Assembly (NCBI GenBank): GCA_903911355.1
Contig: CAIWDD010000023.1
Location: 1 to 64,000, forward strand
Length of the DNA: 64,000 nucleotides
Direction: 5' to 3'
Source of the DNA: an uncultured Nodularia sp.
GTDB lineage: Bacteria > Cyanobacteriota > Cyanobacteriia > Cyanobacteriales > Nostocaceae
Numbering within the stretch: position 1 is the stretch's first letter; each line of letters begins with the position of its first letter. Below are positions 35,064-43,910 of the stretch, in pieces. Position numbers and translations under genes: made by a program. Under the pieces are notes generated by a model that had not been told where the DNA came from, did no database searches, and saw only the letters and a program-made list of their open reading frames with translations.

Positions 35064-36110
35064 TTATTGGGTGGAATTAAACCAACGATGTCCAAAAGCT
35101 AAATAAGCTTTAGACTCGAGATACCGACCGGGTTGATAAACTAATTTGAGATGATTAATAGTCCGCCAAAAAACACTAGCAGTTCCTGGGGTAATTAATG
35201 AGTTCATTTGTCGTAAATTCATTGGCCAAAGTTCTGGGGAGTCTTTTTGATGAATTAAGCCGGGCCATTCCAGTAGGTGATCTCGCTTTTCACGGGTACA
35301 GCATTTCATCCCTACCAGGACATCCAGAAATTCAGCCCACCGGGGTTCTTTTTTGGGCTGTTTGTCTAAATAACATTCCAACCCGATTCTAGAACCTATT
35401 TTCTCCTCAACATCAAAGCACAAAACTAGTCGATCGCTTAGATGGCCAATAAGATTGATGATCTCGGCTAAATCTGCTGTTACTGGTTCGCTTTGAATCT
35501 CAGCTAAGTAACCGGGAATTGCTTGCGTTGACAAACCACTCACATTCAGGCGTAGGGGTTCTCCCAGGCGCGATCGCATTGCTCCTATCTGGTTTATTCC
35601 CGCCCCTTGGGGTAATGCATTGATGCACTGATCAACTAAACCCAGCCGAGTATCCATCTGAGCACCTGTCGCATAGGATACAATTTCTCTAAACTTTGAT
35701 AAAGCTCCAGCATTTTTATCTTGAAACACTTCTGTGCGTAAACTCAAAAACCAAGAACCTTGTATTAAATTATCTTCTGCTCCATCGAGGTCAAATTCCA
35801 GCCACATATCTTCAACCGTATCATAGGGAAGAGAATTGACCCTTGTCCAATCTTGGCAAAAAGACTGAACCTGTTGCCAGAATGGATAAGATAGAAGTGA
35901 TTGCCTTATTGGTAACTTCATAGGCCGTAACCCAACAGATAAATCTACCTGTGGTTGACCAGCTTCTAATCGACACTCTAAAAGTACTGGCGAGATCGGT
36001 GGTAACAGTTCAGCTACTTTTTGAATAAGACTTAATTGTTGTGGATCGACCAGTACATCTGATATGTAAGGACTAACTAAGCGAAAGTAATCCGTTAATG
36101 AATAACTCAT
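35064..36110 (-). CDS. Unknown protein, paralogue of the protein at 9922-11061
   Basis: 348 residues, no known motif. It aligns along its length with the 379-residue left-arm protein: SLTDYFRLVSPY at the start, MWLEFDLDG, LPQGAGINQIGAM, IPGYLAEIQ, DRLVLCFDV, IGLECYLDKQPKKEPRWAEFLDVLV and WRTINHLKLVYQ....ESKAYLAF. It converges on the YcaO gene with 26 nt between them, and its promoter carries box D. That promoter shares a 19-bp identical block with the promoter of precursor 1, so it belongs to the same regulon. It marks the right border of the RiPP locus. Function unknown; a recognition or scaffolding role is only a guess. Confidence 0.7.
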   Translation of the reverse strand: MSYSLTDYFRLVSPYISDVLVDPQQLSLIQKVAELLPPISPVLLECRLEAGQPQVDLSVGLRPMKLPIRQSLLSYPFWQQVQSFCQDWTRVNSLPYDTVEDMWLEFDLDGAEDNLIQGSWFLSLRTEVFQDKNAGALSKFREIVSYATGAQMDTRLGLVDQCINALPQGAGINQIGAMRSRLGEPLRLNVSGLSTQAIPGYLAEIQSEPVTADLAEIINLIGHLSDRLVLCFDVEEKIGSRIGLECYLDKQPKKEPRWAEFLDVLVGMKCCTREKRDHLLEWPGLIHQKDSPELWPMNLRQMNSLITPGTASVFWRTINHLKLVYQPGRYLESKAYLAFGHRWFNSTQ

Positions 36111-36181
36111 CAGGAAAAAACGTTTTCAATCCTGTCTTTTTGTATTGTTTATATTTCTATTTTGGTGGAGATTACAGTTAT

Positions 36182-36220
36182 CAGTCAATACATAAAAGTT
36201 GAGGAAAGTTCAGGACTTTA
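36182..36220 (-). promoter_or_regulatory. Promoter box D with TTGACT -35
   Basis: Positions 36182-36200 are identical to 13161-13179 at precursor 1 (CAGTCAATACATAAAAGTT). AGTTGAGGAAAGTTCAG (36197-36213) matches the box B repeat at 15 of 17 positions, and GGAAAGTTCAGGACTTTA is also shared with box B. On the minus strand AACTTT recurs at 10-bp spacing just before TTGACT. Confidence 0.55.
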
Positions 36221-36370
36221 ATCGCCCAAGGCAAAAACTACCACCTCATAGCTAAAACCACTCATCACAACAGACTAGGATACCCGCCAAAGGCATGGCA
36301 AGTTTTTCTGGGCCTGTGGGGTTGGTATGCAATGACAAACCTAGACTCCGTCACGCTTCACAGAGTCTAG
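36221..36370 (+). pseudogene. Transposase C-terminal remnant (tentative)
   Basis: About 49 codons without a start, reading IAQGKNYHLIAKTTHHNRLG, then YPPKAWQVFLGLWGWYAMTN, then a short tail to TAG. The composition and the KAW..F..LWGW pattern look like the C-terminal part of a transposase. I cannot name the family with confidence. It abuts box D and the inverted repeat that follows, so it may mark the edge where the RiPP locus joined the chromosome. Confidence 0.35.
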
Positions 36371-36373
36371 GTT
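36338..36373. repeat. 11-bp inverted repeat (hairpin)
   Basis: AACCTAGACTC and GAGTCTAGGTT pair perfectly around a 14-nt loop. It overlaps the end of the transposase-like remnant, so it may be an element end or an old terminator. No T-run follows on either side. From here to 36585 I see no further gene. Confidence 0.6.
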
Positions 36374-36585
36374 ATTGATAAATCTTAATATTTGGCAGTG
36401 AAAAAATTAAGCAGTAATCCTAAGAGTGATTAGCCCCACAATCTCCACACTTACAGCATATTTCATATAAGTGAGGTACAGTAGGGCGGGCAGGATGCTC
36501 ACACCACAGTACTTTTACAAGTAATATCTGTATTTTATCTAGGTAGAAACTGCTGTATAGGGTAAAGAGTTGTTAAGCCCTATAT

Positions 36586-36795
36586 TTACCTTTCCCTTAA
36601 AATATCTGGTAACCATAATAAGATGAGCATGACCAGGCAAACTACTACCAAGCCGACGCTGTAGCGAAATGCTTCTTTAAGATCAAAGGACTGCTGTATC
36701 AGATAAAGTGTTGTTACCATAGGATAATATTGTCGGATAGTTTCCGTCTCGGCACAATGATATAAATGATTATACTGTTTATTCAATTTTCCCAA
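36586..36795 (-). CDS. Possible small single-span membrane protein
   Basis: An open frame of up to 69 residues from a TTG, or 44 from an ATG at 36720. It ends with one convincing membrane span (YSVGLVVVCLVMLILLWLPDIL) and RER. Neither start has a clear ribosome site. It is divergent from the CHASE2 kinase gene. It could be a real mini-protein or chance; the family is not recognised. Confidence 0.25.
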   Translation of the reverse strand: MGKLNKQYNHLYHCAETETIRQYYPMVTTLYLIQQSFDLKEAFRYSVGLVVVCLVMLILLWLPDILRER

Positions 36796-36939
36796 TACCT
36801 AGGATTTTAGTCATGGTTTTACCGACTCTTTCACCACAAACTATTGATTATAGGTGGGCGGACATCATCCTAGTTCTCAGTCTGACTCAATAGCAGAAAT
36901 AGTTAAAATTTGGGCTTGGCAAAAATTACGTAAACAATC

Positions 36940-39141
36940 ATGGTGGATGACTCTGACTTAAGCAAAAAAATCACTAAATTTTTAGTAAAAATATTCAAGC
37001 ATCGAGTGATTATTGGCAGTGCGATCGCCACAGTGTTAATACTGGGATTGCAGAAACTGCAAGTATTACAGGTAATGGAGTTAAAGGTCTATGACCAGAT
37101 GATGCAAATGCGTACTGACCCCGGTAAAGATCCCCGTTTATTAATTGTCTCCATCACCGAAGAGGATCTACAAGGATGGGGTTGGCCTTTATCTGGTGAA
37201 GTACTCAATCAGCTTTTGAGCAAACTCGAAGAACATCAACCCATTGCGATCGGTTTAGATATTTTCCGTGATTTACCTGTACAACCTGGTCATGAACAAC
37301 TTCTACAACGCTTAGGGCGGAGTGATTCGATTATTTCTATATGTAAACATACTAATGTTGGAGAGCCTGGTATTGCAGCCCCTGCGGGAGTAAAACCCGG
37401 GCGGGTAGGATTTAGCGATCTTGTGGAAGATACAGATGGTTTGATTCGCCGTAATCTCATAGCAGTGAAAGTGGAAGAGTCTGACATTTGCCAAAGTATC
37501 TATTCCTTAAGTTGGAGGTTAGCCCTGAAATACTTAGCACTGCAAGGCATTCCACTGCAATCAAACGTGAATCAGGAACTACAATTAGGTGATGTGATAT
37601 TTACACCCCTGAAAAGTAACTCTGGGGGTTATCAAAATGCAGATACCAGAGGCTACCAAATCTTACTGAATTACCGTTCTCCAGGTAACATTGCCGAACA
37701 AGTTACTGTTACACAAGTACTTACAGGTAAAATTACACCAGATTTAGTCAAAGACCGAATTGTTTTAATTGGTTCCACTGCACCGAGCCTAAAAGATATA
37801 TTCAATACCCCATTTAATACTGGAAAAGCTGATAATTCCGGTAAGATGGCAGGGGTAGAAATACATGGACAAATGATTAGTCAGATTCTGAGTGCGGTTT
37901 TAAATAACCAGCCTCTGTTTTGGTTTTTACCTGGTTGGGCTGAAGTTCTCTGGATAGGGTCATGGTCTGTACTGGGGGGATATTTAGCCCAGCGTCTGCG
38001 ATATCCATTCAGCTTAGGACTGCGGTCAGCCGCATCTTTGCTGGTTTTATTTGTGGGGAACTTTGTAATTTTTACCCACGGCGGATGGTTTCCCGTGGTT
38101 GCGCCTGCACTGGGTCTGGTAGTTGCAAGTGTAAGTGTGCTGGCCTATAGCGCTCATGATAGTCAACGGGAGAAAAAACAAATTATACAACTGTTGCAAG
38201 AACAAAAAGAATTAATTGCTGAGTTGCAAAAACAAGAAACAACTGTCAGACCCACACCAGAGCCTGATTATTTAGGAAAATTACTCACAACCGAGAGATT
38301 ACTGGGAAAGCGCTATCAAATTATCAATAATTTAGGGCGGGGAGGATTTAGCGAAACTTACTTAGCCCAAGATATTCAACGCCCAGGAAATCCCCTGTGT
38401 GTTGTAAAGCAGATGCGCCCTGTCCGTCAAGATAAAGAATATCTGAATCTAGTCAAACGGCTATTTCATACCGAAGCAGATATTCTGGAAATTCTGGGTA
38501 AACACCCACAAATACCCCAATTACTAGCTTTTTTCTCAGAAAATAATAATTTTTATTTAGTCCAGGAGTTTATTCCTGGTCATACCTTGAAACATGAGTT
38601 AACTTCCGGGATATGTTACCTCCGGTCTGAAGTCATCAAGATCCTCACAGAAGTTTTACAGATACTAGTGTTTGTCCACAGCTATGATGTCATTCATCAA
38701 GACATCAAACCCAGCAACTTAATCAGGCGAACAACAGATGGACACATTGTCTTAATTGACTTTGGGGGTGTGAAACAACTGCAAGCCCAAAACCATGTCT
38801 TAGATTCAATTATCTTTGCTTCTCGTGGTTATGCACCTCCTGAACAAATGAGTGGTATACCAAAACTCAATAGTGACATTTATGCTTTGGGAATAATTGC
38901 CATACAAGCCTTAACAGGGCTAGATCCTCAAGAAAAAGAGTTTGGTAGGGATCTGAAAACTGGTTTCATCATTATTCCTGCAGTATCTCCGAGTGGTGAG
39001 CAGACTTGGCAAGATTGGTCGCAACTAGCGGATACTACTGAGGAATTGACCAGAATATTAAATAAAATGGTATATCTTCAGTCCCATCAAAGATATGAGT
39101 CAGCAATGCAGGTGTTAGAGGATATTAATAACTTGCTCTGA
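36940..39141 (+). CDS. CHASE2-domain serine/threonine protein kinase
   Basis: 733 residues. One membrane span (VIIGSAIATVLILGLQ) precedes an extracytoplasmic CHASE2 sensor domain at about 45-310 (DQMMQMRTDPGKDPRLLIVSI, KDRIVLIGSTAPSLKDIFNTP, MAGVEIHGQMISQIL). Then come three C-terminal membrane helices at about 325-405, a short coiled coil and a kinase domain from about 460. Kinase motifs are LGRGGFSETYLA, CVVKQM (Lys), VIHQDIKPSNLI (catalytic loop, HQD) and LIDFGGVKQL (DFG). It probably senses an external or envelope cue and phosphorylates cytosolic targets. In cyanobacteria such kinases often neighbour two-partner secretion genes, as here. Confidence 0.93.
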   Translation: MVDDSDLSKKITKFLVKIFKHRVIIGSAIATVLILGLQKLQVLQVMELKVYDQMMQMRTDPGKDPRLLIVSITEEDLQGWGWPLSGEVLNQLLSKLEEHQPIAIGLDIFRDLPVQPGHEQLLQRLGRSDSIISICKHTNVGEPGIAAPAGVKPGRVGFSDLVEDTDGLIRRNLIAVKVEESDICQSIYSLSWRLALKYLALQGIPLQSNVNQELQLGDVIFTPLKSNSGGYQNADTRGYQILLNYRSPGNIAEQVTVTQVLTGKITPDLVKDRIVLIGSTAPSLKDIFNTPFNTGKADNSGKMAGVEIHGQMISQILSAVLNNQPLFWFLPGWAEVLWIGSWSVLGGYLAQRLRYPFSLGLRSAASLLVLFVGNFVIFTHGGWFPVVAPALGLVVASVSVLAYSAHDSQREKKQIIQLLQEQKELIAELQKQETTVRPTPEPDYLGKLLTTERLLGKRYQIINNLGRGGFSETYLAQDIQRPGNPLCVVKQMRPVRQDKEYLNLVKRLFHTEADILEILGKHPQIPQLLAFFSENNNFYLVQEFIPGHTLKHELTSGICYLRSEVIKILTEVLQILVFVHSYDVIHQDIKPSNLIRRTTDGHIVLIDFGGVKQLQAQNHVLDSIIFASRGYAPPEQMSGIPKLNSDIYALGIIAIQALTGLDPQEKEFGRDLKTGFIIIPAVSPSGEQTWQDWSQLADTTEELTRILNKMVYLQSHQRYESAMQVLEDINNLL

Positions 39142-39510
39142 AGTATAGCACTACGCATACACGTTAGGACATCATAATTGTGGTTTTAAGGGAACAGGGA
39201 ACAGGGAACAGGGAACAGGGAACAGGGAACAGGGAACAGGGAATGGGGAATGGGGAACAACAAGCAGGGAAATTTCCTAACACTTGTAGTTACTGCTATA
39301 TCAGTCTCCTCGGTGAACATCAGGTTCAATAAAGGGTTGAGGCGGTTTAAATTTACGTGAAACAGTTGGGTTATTTGCTTGATAACCGCTTGATATTTTT
39401 TTCATATTGTTTACTTAACCACCTTGCGGTATATACTAAAACTACTTATAAACACACAATATTCTTAATTAAGGAAAAACCATGCACAATCGTACAGTCA
39501 GAGTAAATAC
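39142..39510. other. Intergenic region with heptamer repeat
   Basis: Besides the tandem heptamer array, the stretch contains a fragment at 39300-39420 with no convincing reading frame. The TpsB promoter presumably lies in 39400-39500, with no box assigned. Confidence 0.5.
39190..39257. repeat. Short tandemly repeated repetitive (STRR) heptamer array
   Basis: GGGAACA is repeated about seven times with exact 7-bp period, followed by degenerate GGGAATG units. Such heptamer arrays are typical of heterocystous cyanobacteria. It lies between the kinase and the TpsB gene. A shorter complementary array is at 52481-52504. Confidence 0.9.
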
Positions 39511-41250
39511 ATGGCTATACTCTTAAAGCAGACATTAAAATGTCTTGAAAGCTGTAAAGGTGTATTTTGCCAAATCAAGACAGGTTGGCTGGGTAGGATC
39601 TGTTGTAGTATATTTTTCGTCGTCATAACAAATCCAGCATATGCCAAAAGCTATGAGCAGATGATGACACCAATCCCCGGTAGGCCTGATATAATCACAC
39701 AGGAATCTACACTCGAAACCCCTCCCCCGCCGACTAATACTGCACCCCTAGAAGCTATTCCTAGCAACTTTAAAGTTCAAGGATTTGAATTTTTAGGTAA
39801 TACGGCCTTTAGTGACGAGAAATTAACCGCACAAATTCAAGATTTTCTTGATAAAGAAATTACCTTTGCTGATTTAATAACGGTAGAATCGCGGTTAAAT
39901 AAGCTTTATCTTGATCATGGTTTTGTTAATTCTGGGGTGGTAATTGAACCTCAAAACCTTTCTGCTCAAGGTGCAGTAGTCAAAGTTACAATCGTAGAGG
40001 GAGGTATTGAGGATATTAAGGTCAGGGGAACCCAACGCTTAAGACCGGAGTACATCCGTTCCCGGTTGGCTTTAGCTGCACAAACTCCCCTGAATCAAAA
40101 TCGCATCCTAGAAGCCCTACAACTTTTGAAACTCGATCCTCAAATTCAAAATATATCGGCACAATTAACACCAGGAGTGCGTCCAGATTTAAGTTTATTA
40201 GAAGTTACGGTGACAGAAGCCGATACTTTTCATATCGACATCTTTACTAATAACGGTCGATCTCCGAGTGTAGGTACATGGCGACGGGGAGTTAAAATTA
40301 ATCAAGGTAATGTCTCCGGTGATGGTGATAGTTTAACTGTGGGTTATGCCAATACTGATGGTAGTAATGTCATAGATTTGAGCTACACTGTCCCCTTGAA
40401 TCCCAGCAATGGTAAACTGCGATTAGCCAGTGGGTTGACCAGAACTAACGTCACCGAACCGCCCTTTGACCGACTGGATATTACTGGCGACTCTAGCTAT
40501 TACGAAGCTGGTTTGAGTCAACCATTATTTCAAAGTCCTAATCAAGAATTCGGTTTAGGTGTGATTTTTTCCCATCAACAGAGCCAAACTAAACTGGAAG
40601 CGGAAGGTTTTCCTATATCTCGTGGTGCTAATAATGATGGGAAAACTCGTATTTCTAAAATTGCTTTCTCTCAGAATTGGCTAACACGCAACCCAACCTC
40701 AGTATTGGCTTTTTACTCTCAATTTAATTTAGGGGTGGGATTATTTGATGCTACTATTAACAATCAGCTGCCCGATAGTCGGTTTTTTTCATGGCGTGGA
40801 CAAGGGCAATATGTGCGTGCCTTAAATCAAAAACGTGATATGTTACTGGTGCTGCGTTCTGATTGGCAGTTAGCTACACAAACTCTTGTGCCATTAGAAC
40901 AGTTTAGTGTCGGGGGAATTTCTAGTGTGCGGGGTTATCGTCAGGATGCCCTATTAGCAGATAATGGCGTTGTCGTAACAGCAGAGGTTCAGTTACCTGT
41001 GTGGCGACTATCCAAAAATGAAAGCCTGTTATCGGTGATTCCCTTCGCAGATTTTGGGGTGGGGTGGAATAGTGATCATACAGTTAAATTAAATACTAAT
41101 ACTTTGATGGGTTCTGGCTTAGGTCTGCAGTGGCAGACTGGTCAGTTAAAAGCTCGTATTGACTGGGGAATTCCCCTGATTCATGTCAAATCTCAGGATA
41201 GAACATGGCAAGAAAGCGGTTTATATTTCTCTGTGGAGTCCAGGTTATGA
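39511..41250 (+). CDS. ShlB/FhaC/HecB-type outer-membrane transporter (TpsB)
   Basis: 579 residues. The signal peptide runs to about residue 45 (ICCSIFFVVITNPAYA). A Pro-rich linker and a POTRA-type domain follow (FKVQGFEFLGNTAFSDEKL, LYLDHGFVNSGVVI, VTIVEGGIEDIKVRG). A beta-barrel with the VRGYRQD motif (SSVRGYRQDALLADNG) comes next, ending in a terminal strand with aromatic-like end (GLYFSVESRL). TpsB proteins sit in the outer membrane and export a partner TpsA protein. The stop overlaps the TpsA start (ATGA), so the two are translationally coupled. Confidence 0.93.
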   Translation: MAILLKQTLKCLESCKGVFCQIKTGWLGRICCSIFFVVITNPAYAKSYEQMMTPIPGRPDIITQESTLETPPPPTNTAPLEAIPSNFKVQGFEFLGNTAFSDEKLTAQIQDFLDKEITFADLITVESRLNKLYLDHGFVNSGVVIEPQNLSAQGAVVKVTIVEGGIEDIKVRGTQRLRPEYIRSRLALAAQTPLNQNRILEALQLLKLDPQIQNISAQLTPGVRPDLSLLEVTVTEADTFHIDIFTNNGRSPSVGTWRRGVKINQGNVSGDGDSLTVGYANTDGSNVIDLSYTVPLNPSNGKLRLASGLTRTNVTEPPFDRLDITGDSSYYEAGLSQPLFQSPNQEFGLGVIFSHQQSQTKLEAEGFPISRGANNDGKTRISKIAFSQNWLTRNPTSVLAFYSQFNLGVGLFDATINNQLPDSRFFSWRGQGQYVRALNQKRDMLLVLRSDWQLATQTLVPLEQFSVGGISSVRGYRQDALLADNGVVVTAEVQLPVWRLSKNESLLSVIPFADFGVGWNSDHTVKLNTNTLMGSGLGLQWQTGQLKARIDWGIPLIHVKSQDRTWQESGLYFSVESRL

Positions 41251-43910
41251 AAATTCCAGGGTTAATCAAACATCCCAGTTATCAGTTAGTCCTTCAGATA
41301 TTCATCGGCTTAATTACTACTGCAAATATGCAGGTAGTTAACGCCCAACTCACACCAGACAATAGCTTAAACTCCACAGTCAGGAATGATACGGTAAATA
41401 ACCGTGACATCATTGAAGGGGGAGCCATCCGTGGGAGTAACTTATTTCACAGTTTCGCTGATTTTAATGTCGGCGCTGACAGAGGGGTTTATTTTAGTAA
41501 CCCGGATCATATTGGCAATATTTTCACCAGGGTGACGGGAAGTAATCCTTCTAGTATTTTGGGAACCTTGGGAGTATTGGGGAATGCTAACCTGTTTTTA
41601 ATTAATCGCCATGGTATTAGTTTTGGTGACAATGCTCGGTTAGATGTCAAAGGTTCCTTTGTGGCTTCTAGTGCCGATAGTATCATCTTTGATAATTATG
41701 AGTTTAGTAGCACAGATACTACAATAGACCCGTTATTAACTGTGAATATTCCCAGAGGGTTAAGATTCCGTAATGATCCAGGAAATATTACCCTGACTAA
41801 TTCTCGTCTGAGTGTTCCAGAGGGTAAAACCTTAGCTTTGATTGGGGGTGATGTCAGCCTGAATAATACTCAAATCAGGTCACCGGGGAGTACAGTAGAG
41901 TTGGGTGGGTTAACCCAAGCCGGAAGGGTTGATATAGATGAAAAGCTTTTGAGCTTTCCCCGTCCCTTAGATAGCGCCGCCACAAATATCACTAAAGGAA
42001 ATGTCAGCATCAGTAATGGTGCGGTGGTAGATGTTGCTGCTGGTGGTGGTGGGAGCATAACAATAAATTCCCAAAATTTAGAGATAACTGGAAATAGTCA
42101 GCTGCGTGCTGGGATAGCATCAGGGATGGGTTCACCCAATGCTCAAGGGGGAGATATTCAGATTAATAATGCTGATAAAATCACTCTGGATAACTCCTTC
42201 ATATTTAATGAAGTATTTGGCCAAGGAAATGCTGGGAATATCCACATCAATACTTCTAGTTTAACTTTGAAAGACGGTGGTTTTATTAATGCGAGTATCT
42301 CCGGTAAAGGTAATACAGGAGCGATCGCAATTACAGCCCCCCAAGGCGTGACTCTCATGGGGGAAAATAGTCAAGGAAATCATAGTTATATAGCTAATAG
42401 AGTATTAATTACAGGAGAAGGAAATAGTGGGGGTATTACTATTGATACTTCTACTTTAACTCTGGAAAATGGTGGTACTATTAATGCTAGTACCTTTGGT
42501 CAGGGTAATGGCGGAGCGATAAACATTACAGCCGCTGATGGGGTGACTATCCGGGGGGAATCTAGTCTAAGCAGTACTAGTTCAGTAGTTACTGCAATAG
42601 GACTTACAGGGAAAGGAAATAGTGGGGGTATTACTATTGATACTTCTACTTTAAATGTGGAAAATGGTGGTACTATTAATGCTAGTACCTTTGGTCAGGG
42701 TAATGGCGGAGCGATAAACATTACAGCCACCGATGGGGTAACTATCCGGGGGGAATCTAGTCGAGGATTTAGCACTTCTGTATCTACTGCTGCAGTGGGA
42801 GAACAAACAGAAGAAGGAAATAGCGGGGATATTACCATTGATACTTCTACTTTGACTGTGGAAAATGGTGGTACTATTAATGCTAGTACCTTTGGTCAGG
42901 GTAATGGCGGGGCGATTGTGATTACAGCCGCTGATGGGGTGACTATCCGGGGGGAATCTAGTCTAGGCATTAGTAGTTTAGTAGTTACTGCAATAGGACC
43001 AACAGGGAAAGGAAATAGTGGGGGTATTACTATTGATACTTCTACTTTGACTGTGGAAAATGGTGGTACTATTAATGCTAGTACCTTTGGTCAGGGTAAT
43101 GGCGGAGCGATAAACATTACAGCCGCTGATGGGGTGACTATCCGGGGGGAATCTAGTCTAGGCATTAGTAGTTTAGTAGTTACTGCAATAGGACCAACAG
43201 GGAAAGGAAATAGTGGGGGTATTACCATTGATACTTCTACTTTGACTGTGGAAAATGGTGGTAATATTACTACTAGTACCTTTGGTCAGGGTAATGCTGG
43301 GTCGATTGTGATTAGATCCGCTGATGGGGTAACTATCCGGGGGGAAAATCGTCGAGGATTTAGCACTTCTGTATCTACTATGGTAGGACAAGAAACCGCA
43401 AAAGGAAATGGCGGGGATATTACCATTGATACTTCTACTTTGACTGTGGAAAATGGTGGTACTATTAATGCTAGTAGCCTTGGTCAGGGTAATGGCGGGG
43501 CGATTGTGATTACAGCCGCTGATGGGGTGACTATCCGGGGGGAATCTAGTCGAGGATTTCTTAGTTTAGTAGTTAGTGCAGTAGCACAAACAGGAAAAGG
43601 AAATAGCGGGGATATTACCATTGATACTTCTACTTTGACTGTAGAAAATGGTGGTAATATTTATGTTACTACCTTTGGTCAGGGTAATGGGGGGGCGATT
43701 AACATTAGAGCCGCCGATGGAGTGACGATCGGGGGAAAATCTATTACAGGCACTACTAGTTCTGTTACTAGTGCAGTAGGACCAACAGGAGAAGGAAATA
43801 GCGGGGATATTACCATTGATACTTCTACTTTGACGGTGGAAAAGGGTAGTATGATTAATACTAGTACCAGTGGTCAGGGTAATGCCGGATCGATTAACAT
43901 TCGAGCTTAG
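41247..43910 (+). CDS. Filamentous-haemagglutinin-type exoprotein (TpsA), apparently truncated
   Basis: 887 residues from the ATG that overlaps the TpsB stop. A signal peptide (to about VVNAQ) and the TPS domain follow: FHSFADFNVGADRGVYFSNP, NIFTRVTGSNPSSILG and ANLFLINRHGISFGDNARLD. Beyond about residue 390 there are eight starts of a 65-67-residue beta-helix repeat with the core GNSGGITIDTSTLTVENGG, then INASTFGQGNGGAINITAAD. The protein stops after INIRA, in the middle of the last unit. No C-terminal domain follows, and the stop runs into the convergent DUF928 gene. It is exported by the preceding TpsB and probably forms a surface filament. The truncation may limit its function. Confidence 0.9.
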   Translation: MKIPGLIKHPSYQLVLQIFIGLITTANMQVVNAQLTPDNSLNSTVRNDTVNNRDIIEGGAIRGSNLFHSFADFNVGADRGVYFSNPDHIGNIFTRVTGSNPSSILGTLGVLGNANLFLINRHGISFGDNARLDVKGSFVASSADSIIFDNYEFSSTDTTIDPLLTVNIPRGLRFRNDPGNITLTNSRLSVPEGKTLALIGGDVSLNNTQIRSPGSTVELGGLTQAGRVDIDEKLLSFPRPLDSAATNITKGNVSISNGAVVDVAAGGGGSITINSQNLEITGNSQLRAGIASGMGSPNAQGGDIQINNADKITLDNSFIFNEVFGQGNAGNIHINTSSLTLKDGGFINASISGKGNTGAIAITAPQGVTLMGENSQGNHSYIANRVLITGEGNSGGITIDTSTLTLENGGTINASTFGQGNGGAINITAADGVTIRGESSLSSTSSVVTAIGLTGKGNSGGITIDTSTLNVENGGTINASTFGQGNGGAINITATDGVTIRGESSRGFSTSVSTAAVGEQTEEGNSGDITIDTSTLTVENGGTINASTFGQGNGGAIVITAADGVTIRGESSLGISSLVVTAIGPTGKGNSGGITIDTSTLTVENGGTINASTFGQGNGGAINITAADGVTIRGESSLGISSLVVTAIGPTGKGNSGGITIDTSTLTVENGGNITTSTFGQGNAGSIVIRSADGVTIRGENRRGFSTSVSTMVGQETAKGNGGDITIDTSTLTVENGGTINASSLGQGNGGAIVITAADGVTIRGESSRGFLSLVVSAVAQTGKGNSGDITIDTSTLTVENGGNIYVTTFGQGNGGAINIRAADGVTIGGKSITGTTSSVTSAVGPTGEGNSGDITIDTSTLTVEKGSMINTSTSGQGNAGSINIRA
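42420..43910 (+). repeat. Intragenic tandem repeats in TpsA, 195-201 bp
   Basis: Unit starts (GGAAAT) are at 42420, 42615, 42816, 43011, 43206, 43404, 43599 and 43794, so the period is 195, 198 or 201 bp and always in frame. Several units are nearly identical at DNA level, for example those following 42816 and 43011, which points to recent unequal recombination. The last unit is incomplete. Confidence 0.9.

Noticed and set aside
39190-39257. Tandem heptamers as a CRISPR array
   Set aside because: Units are 7 bp without spacers. It is an STRR of the cyanobacterial type and no cas gene is near.
42420-43910. TpsA repeats as a CRISPR or mobile repeat
   Set aside because: The units are 195-201 bp, in frame and encode beta-helix turns, so they are protein repeats.
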